7,989 bases of DNA from JAHFJA01 sp964357385. Its GTDB lineage: Bacteria; Patescibacteriota; Patescibacteriia; JACQRZ01. How positions within the stretch are numbered: the first letter of the stretch is position 1; the number at the start of each line of letters is the position of its first letter. A program made the position numbers and the translations under genes. This document shows, in pieces, positions 5,815 to 7,989 of the stretch. The notes below the pieces were generated by a model, which saw nothing but the letters and a program-made list of their open reading frames with translations, ran no database searches and was not told the DNA's origin. Location: NCBI GenBank assembly GCA_964357385.1, contig CAYHKW010000051.1:1-7989 (forward strand), given 5' to 3'.

Positions 5815-6036
5815 ATGAATAAGGAACAAATCTGGTTCTGTGACGGATGTAAAAAACGGGGGACTATCACTTATGACACCCGTGAGGATGTTATGGGTGT
5901 GACTGAAAGGATTGGTACGAATCATCGCACGTTTTCGCCACAGTGTGAAAATGGTACCCGTGAATTGCGGGTTGTCAATGAAGAAGTTATTTCTCAGACA
6001 GAGCTGGACAAGATTACGGTACTGTCCATGATATAA
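5815..6036 (+). CDS. Small putative zinc-binding protein (73 aa)
   Basis: AAGGGAG (5801-5807) lies 7 bases before ATG 5815. The 73-residue product begins with a CxxC knuckle in WFCDGCKKRG (Cys9, Cys12) and later has His37 and Cys44 in GTNHRTFSPQCEN, a plausible C2HC zinc site. The middle segment TREDVMGVTERI is helical, and the tail RELRVVNEEVISQTELDKI is a strand-helix. There is no membrane segment. Small zinc-ribbon-like proteins of this type are usually nucleic-acid or protein adaptors, but I do not recognise a named family. It is the second gene of the 5556-6036 operon, ends in TAA, and is followed by a good intrinsic terminator. Confidence 0.8.
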   Translation: MNKEQIWFCDGCKKRGTITYDTREDVMGVTERIGTNHRTFSPQCENGTRELRVVNEEVISQTELDKITVLSMI

Positions 6037-6062
6037 ATAATCGTAGCATAATCTACCGTTGT

Positions 6063-6096
6063 AAGTACCTAACGTAAAAAGGTACTTTTTCTTTTT
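6063..6096 (+). terminator. Intrinsic terminator of the small-protein operon
   Basis: AAGTACC (6063-6069) and GGTACTT (6081-6087) form a 7-bp stem with an 11-base loop, followed by TTTCTTTTTC. It lies 26 bases after the TAA of the second small gene. Confidence 0.85.
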
Positions 6097-6123
6097 CAGA
6101 ATAATCTTTGTTTATTCCTTAAA

Positions 6124-6450
6124 CCGCTTTAACTCTCCAGCGGCGATGATGACAACACCCAGCCCAATAGTGCCGCCCCAGGATGGGGCGATCCCGAGCG
6201 GGCAAGTGCTGACAGATCCTGAAGGGATATGGCAGTGTTTGTTCGCGTTTTCCAGGGCTTGGGGTTGGCATCTTGGCCGCGCGCGTTGATATGCAGCGGG
6301 CTTTGTATTTCGAAGGGGTGAAAAGAACCATTGACGATTGTCGCCGTAGGTGTCTGTCGCCAATGGTTCACCTTCCTTATTCACCCCTTCTCAATAGTCC
6401 GAGGCGGGCAGTGGAACGTGCGAATTGAGTACGTCACGCTGTTGGCCTCG
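6124..6450 (+). ncRNA. Candidate structured noncoding RNA of unknown family
   Basis: This GC-rich stretch in AT-rich flanks has no convincing gene but pairs extensively. Elements found by hand: hairpin 6124-6128/6139-6143; a long-range helix of 6148-6165 with 6255-6272 (CCCAGCCC with GGGCTTGGG, then further pairs); inside it, hairpin CGCCCC/GGGGCG (6174-6190) and a hairpin of about 20 bp with two purine mismatches at 6198-6246; a branch at 6276-6301; a two-tier hairpin at 6312-6390 with perfect 11-bp (6312-6322/6380-6390) and 9-bp (6325-6333/6361-6369) arms; and an imperfect hairpin at 6400-6450. Wobble pairs (for example 6201/6243, 6202/6242, 6206/6238, 6207/6237, 6208/6236, 6338/6356, 6412/6438) are G-U on the plus strand and would be A-C on the minus strand, favouring plus-strand transcription. 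All three minus frames are open over about 200 bases or more, as often happens with GC-rich RNA genes. I see no RNase P, tmRNA or SRP signature. Ends, promoter and terminator are uncertain. Confidence 0.55.
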
Positions 6451-6489
6451 ATAAAAGCTTTTAAAAGTCGCACAAATGTCATTTTTAGA

Positions 6490-6518
6490 TTGACAAAACC
6501 ATTGTGACGTGTTATAGT
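6490..6518 (+). promoter_or_regulatory. Strong sigma70-type promoter
   Basis: TTGACA (6490-6495) and TATAGT (6513-6518) are separated by exactly 17 bases. Transcription would start near 6525, giving a leader of about 29 bases to ATG 6554 that includes AAGGAGG. This is the best promoter in the window. Confidence 0.85.
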
Positions 6519-6553
6519 ATTAGAACGTGATTATAGTAAGGAGGAAGTTATTA

Positions 6554-6626
6554 ATGAAAAGCGAGCCAGTTCTTGAGGCAAAAGATAAGGTTTTTGAAAC
6601 AAACAGCTTGCCAGAAGTGCAAAAGA
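6554..6626 (+). CDS. 5' part of an unidentified gene interrupted by an assembly gap
   Basis: AAGGAGG (6538-6544), nine bases before ATG 6554, is the strongest ribosome binding site in the window, and a consensus promoter lies just upstream, so a real and probably well-expressed gene starts here. An in-frame GTG at 6527 is at the expected transcription start and is rejected. Only 24 residues are readable before the Ns (MKSEPVLEAKDKVFETNS, then LPEVQK): a charged, hydrophilic N-terminus with no signal peptide and no family I recognise. The 3' end cannot be assigned because the gap's true length, and so the downstream frame, is unknown. One post-gap frame stops at 6687-6689 just before a terminator-like hairpin, which would give a tidy gene end; others stop at 6755-6757 or 6844-6846. 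Confidence 0.6.
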
Positions 6627-6636
6627 NNNNNNNNNN
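6627..6636. other. Assembly gap (10 N)
   Basis: Ten consecutive Ns interrupt the coding sequence that starts at 6554. A run of exactly ten is probably a placeholder, so the true distance, and even adjacency of the two sides, is not established. Confidence 0.98.
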
Positions 6637-6710
6637 ACGAACAAGGATTTGTCAAACAGATATGGAGTATCTTTTTCTCTCGGAATTAGAGATCAACAAC
6701 TCCGTACAAC

Positions 6711-6734
6711 CCACATTAATTGTGGCTTTTTTTT
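6711..6734 (+). terminator. Putative intrinsic terminator
   Basis: CCACA (6711-6715), TTAAT, TGTGG (6721-6725), then C and eight Ts (6727-6734). The stem is short but the T-run is long. It would end the gene that starts at 6554 if that gene stops at 6689. Confidence 0.5.
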
Positions 6735-6787
6735 ATCAACGCCATTGCGATGTATAAATGGGTCTCTGATTAAGGTTGTACGCTTTG

Positions 6788-6815
6788 TTGATAACCGCAA
6801 AGATTCCTTTATACT
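6788..6815 (+). promoter_or_regulatory. Candidate promoter for the Com-like gene
   Basis: TTGATA (6788-6793) and TATACT (6810-6815) are separated by 16 bases. The expected start is near 6822, upstream of GAAAGG (6835-6840) and the ATGs at 6848, 6854 and 6867. Confidence 0.55.
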
Positions 6816-6847
6816 AATCCATGACGAGGATATCGAAAGGTGCTAAG

Positions 6848-6907
6848 ATGGTAATGTACTATTTGTATGGGAATACCCTATCGCGAACATCGCTGTCAGA
6901 ATTGTAA
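6848..6907 (+). CDS. Possible 19-residue leader peptide overlapping the Com-like gene
   Basis: GAAAGG (6835-6840) is correctly spaced (7 bases) for ATG 6848, not for the Com-like ATG at 6867. From 6848 a short frame reads MVMYYLYGNTLSRTSLSEL and stops at 6905-6907, overlapping the start of the Com-like gene in another frame. It may be a translational coupling leader, a chance frame, or the true N-terminus separated by a sequencing indel near the GGG at 6869-6871. No homology is known to me. Confidence 0.25.
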   Translation: MVMYYLYGNTLSRTSLSEL

Positions 6908-7064
6908 AAAACTGCTCTTCAAGGGGCTATTGATTGAAGGCGAAATTGAGGTAAAATGCAAGCATTGCCACGAGATGAGTGTATTAAAAGAAAGCGCAAT
7001 GAATGAATATATGTGCGCGATCCAACATTGTCCCAATAGGATAGCAATACAACCAAAAGAATAG
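6867..7064 (+). CDS. Com-like zinc-ribbon protein (65 aa)
   Basis: The 65-residue product has the pattern of the Mu Com family: HRCQNCKKLLFKG (8-20; Cys10, Cys13), then IEVKCKHCHEMSV (27-39; Cys31, Cys34). In phage Mu, Com is a small zinc-binding RNA-binding protein that activates translation of mom; in many bacteria and CPR genomes stand-alone homologues of unknown role occur. Two further cysteines (Cys50, Cys55 in CAIQHC) lie near the C-terminus, outside the core motif. There is no Shine-Dalgarno next to ATG 6867; the in-frame stop at 6852-6854 rules out a longer start, and the nearest ribosome binding site serves ATG 6848 in another frame. No other Mu genes are nearby, so this is not evidence of a prophage. 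It ends in TAG, 21 bases before a strong terminator. Confidence 0.75.
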   Translation: MGIPYREHRCQNCKKLLFKGLLIEGEIEVKCKHCHEMSVLKESAMNEYMCAIQHCPNRIAIQPKE

Positions 7065-7085
7065 CACCCCCATCAGAAGCTCTTG

Positions 7086-7114
7086 AAGCTCACCCAAAAG
7101 GTGAGTTTTTGTTT
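7086..7114 (+). terminator. Intrinsic terminator after the Com-like gene
   Basis: CTCACC (7089-7094), loop CAAAA, GGTGAG (7100-7105), with A-T pairs extending the stem, followed by TTTTTGTTTT. It separates the Com-like gene from nrdD, which must have its own promoter. Confidence 0.9.
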
Positions 7115-7135
7115 TCTCAAGTTTATAAACACTAA

Positions 7136-7141
7136 TATAAA
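7136..7141 (+). promoter_or_regulatory. -10 box placing the nrdD start at or next to the transcription start
   Basis: TATAAA (7136-7141) ends six bases before ATG 7148. A second TATAAA lies at 7124-7129. There is no Shine-Dalgarno before the ATG and no clear -35, so nrdD may be translated from a leaderless message. No convincing pair of NrdR boxes is visible. Confidence 0.4.
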
Positions 7142-7147
7142 CGCCCT

Positions 7148-7989
7148 ATGTCGGTTGAGAACAATGTGGTCGTCGAAGTCGAAAAAACAATCAATGAGTA
7201 TCTCTCGCAGGCTGACTGGCGGGTGAATGCCAATGCCAATCAGGGATATTCATTAGGGGGCATGATTCTCAATGTTTCAGGAAAGATTATTGCCAATTAT
7301 TGGCTGAATTCGGTGTACAGCAAGGCAGTTGCGGATGCCCATGTCAATGGAGATTTTCATATCCACGATCTTGATATGTTCTCTGGATATTGTGCTGGGT
7401 GGAGCCTTCGTCAATTGCTTGAAGAAGGGTTGAATGGGGTATATGGCAAAGTGGAATCGGCACCGCCAAAGCACCTGGAAACCGCGGTGGCTCAAATGGT
7501 CAATTTTTTGGGGACTCTGCAAAATGAATGGGCAGGCGCGCAGGCATTTTCATCGTTTGATACGTACTTGGCGCCATTTGTGCGAATCGATAACCTTACT
7601 TATGAACAGGTCAAACAGTCGATCCAACAATTTGTATTCAATCTTAACGTGCCATCGCGATGGGGAACACAAACGCCGTTTACCAATATTACCCTTGATT
7701 GGGTGTGTCCTGATGATTTGAAAGAAAAGAAACCGATTATTGGTGGAACACGTCAGGCCTTTACCTATGTTGAGTGTCAGAAGGAAATGGATATGATTAA
7801 CAAAGCGTTTATCGAGGTCATGCTGGCGGGGGATAGCAAGGGTCGTATTTTTACGTTTCCCATCCCGACCTACAACATCACCAAAGATTTTGATTGGGAG
7901 AACGATAATATCCGTCCATTGTTTGAGATGACGGCAAAGTATGGTACGCCGTATTTTCAAAATTTTCTTAATTCCTCACTTAATCCCAG
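7148..7989 (+). CDS. nrdD: Anaerobic (class III) ribonucleoside-triphosphate reductase, N-terminal 280 aa, without ATP-cone (3' end outside window)
   Basis: 280 codons run to the window edge. NrdD is a glycyl-radical enzyme that reduces ribonucleoside triphosphates to deoxyribonucleotides under anaerobic conditions; its radical is installed by NrdG, not seen here. Recognised segments: EKTINEYLSQADWRVNANAN (12-31), the AHVNGDFHIHDLDMFSGYC stretch (64-82) with Cys82 in the YCxGW motif, conserved near the active site of class III enzymes, and FNLNVPSRWGTQTPFTN plus TYNITKDFDW later on. The glycyl-radical loop and C-terminal zinc site are beyond the edge. ATG 7148 is the only start: an in-frame stop at 7133-7135 is close upstream. 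Conserved catalytic-domain sequence begins by about residue 10, so the roughly 90-residue ATP-cone that controls activity in many NrdD proteins is missing. The gene has its own transcription signals after a terminator. Confidence 0.93.
   Translation, partial: MSVENNVVVEVEKTINEYLSQADWRVNANANQGYSLGGMILNVSGKIIANYWLNSVYSKAVADAHVNGDFHIHDLDMFSGYCAGWSLRQLLEEGLNGVYGKVESAPPKHLETAVAQMVNFLGTLQNEWAGAQAFSSFDTYLAPFVRIDNLTYEQVKQSIQQFVFNLNVPSRWGTQTPFTNITLDWVCPDDLKEKKPIIGGTRQAFTYVECQKEMDMINKAFIEVMLAGDSKGRIFTFPIPTYNITKDFDWENDNIRPLFEMTAKYGTPYFQNFLNSSLNP

Larger units (their letters stand above)
6637..6846 (+). other. Post-gap sequence of uncertain coding status
   Basis: One frame is open from the gap to TAA at 6844-6846 (69 codons, ending KVVRFVDNRKDSFILIHDED and a few more residues). 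Its end looks protein-like and would abut the next ATG at 6848. However, it crosses a terminator-like hairpin with eight Ts (6711-6734) and a promoter-like pair (6788-6815). A second frame stops at 6757 and a third at 6689. I cannot choose between them; the third fits the regulatory signals best. Confidence 0.35.

Noticed and set aside
6198..6246. Resemblance of the 6198-6246 hairpin to the SRP RNA core
   Set aside because: The GGAA-type tetraloop and the AGG/AGCAG internal loop are not present. RNase P (GAGGAAAGTC) and tmRNA (tRNA-like 3' end) signatures are also missing.
6112..6384. Minus-strand frames of 70-90 codons within the GC-rich stretch, one ending in a hydrophobic IGLGVVIIAAG segment
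   Set aside because: All three minus frames are open together over about 200 bases, none has a ribosome binding site, and the region is dominated by inverted repeats, so a structured RNA explains it better.
6867..7064. Prophage related to phage Mu, because of the Com-like protein
   Set aside because: No other phage gene is present, and stand-alone Com-like zinc ribbons occur widely in non-phage contexts.
7120..7147. NrdR-box-like sequence ACACTAATATAAAC before nrdD
   Set aside because: It needs an inserted base to match the consensus, and the usual second box is not seen.
1..7989. CRISPR array, insertion sequence with terminal repeats, or rRNA
   Set aside because: I found no regularly spaced direct repeats of CRISPR type, no transposase, and no rRNA signature in either strand.

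Overview
The window looks like a chromosomal segment of an ultra-small bacterium of the Patescibacteria (Candidate Phyla Radiation, CPR), most likely a Parcubacteria-like lineage. The reasons are the gene set and order (a winged-helix/nucleotidyltransferase-like regulator, a PH-like membrane protein, a DivIC/FtsB-like protein, then ftsE-ftsX), tRNA genes without an encoded CCA, several short-leader starts, and small cysteine-containing proteins of a CPR type. TGA is used as a normal stop (for example at 3254-3256), so this is not a lineage that recodes UGA. The lineage call is an inference from memory of gene families.

Layout. 1-1264 (minus) is the N-terminal 421 residues of a PPM-phosphatase-like protein running off the left edge. 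It diverges from 1376-3256 (plus): regulator, PH-like membrane protein, and a one-pass coiled-coil septum protein. Two tRNA genes (Gly-CCC, Thr-CGT) lie on the minus strand between this group and ftsE-ftsX (3511-5115), which is followed closely by tRNA-Gln(TTG) at 5131-5201.

From about 5200 to 7140 the window turns accessory. It holds a decayed C-terminal fragment of a serine site-specific recombinase abutting and antisense to tRNA-Gln, a two-gene operon of small proteins (5556-6036) with its own terminator, a GC-rich and highly self-complementary stretch (about 6124-6450), a strong promoter and ribosome binding site driving a gene interrupted by a 10-N assembly gap, and a small zinc-ribbon gene resembling phage Mu Com. 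From 7148 to the right edge runs the first 280 codons of an anaerobic (class III) ribonucleotide reductase, nrdD, that starts without an ATP-cone.

How the genes fit together. FtsE, FtsX and the DivIC/FtsB-like protein belong to cell division: FtsEX is an ABC-type module that couples the divisome to peptidoglycan hydrolysis, and FtsB/DivIC is a structural septum protein. The membrane PH-like protein and the regulator share the strand but have no demonstrated link to it. NrdD makes deoxyribonucleotides without oxygen, fitting a fermentative anaerobe.

The most interesting object is the 6124-6450 element. I could pair it by hand into a long-range helix enclosing two hairpins, plus further long hairpins. 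The wobble pairs are G-U if the plus strand is transcribed and would be A-C mismatches on the other strand. It does not match RNase P RNA, tmRNA or SRP RNA signatures that I know.
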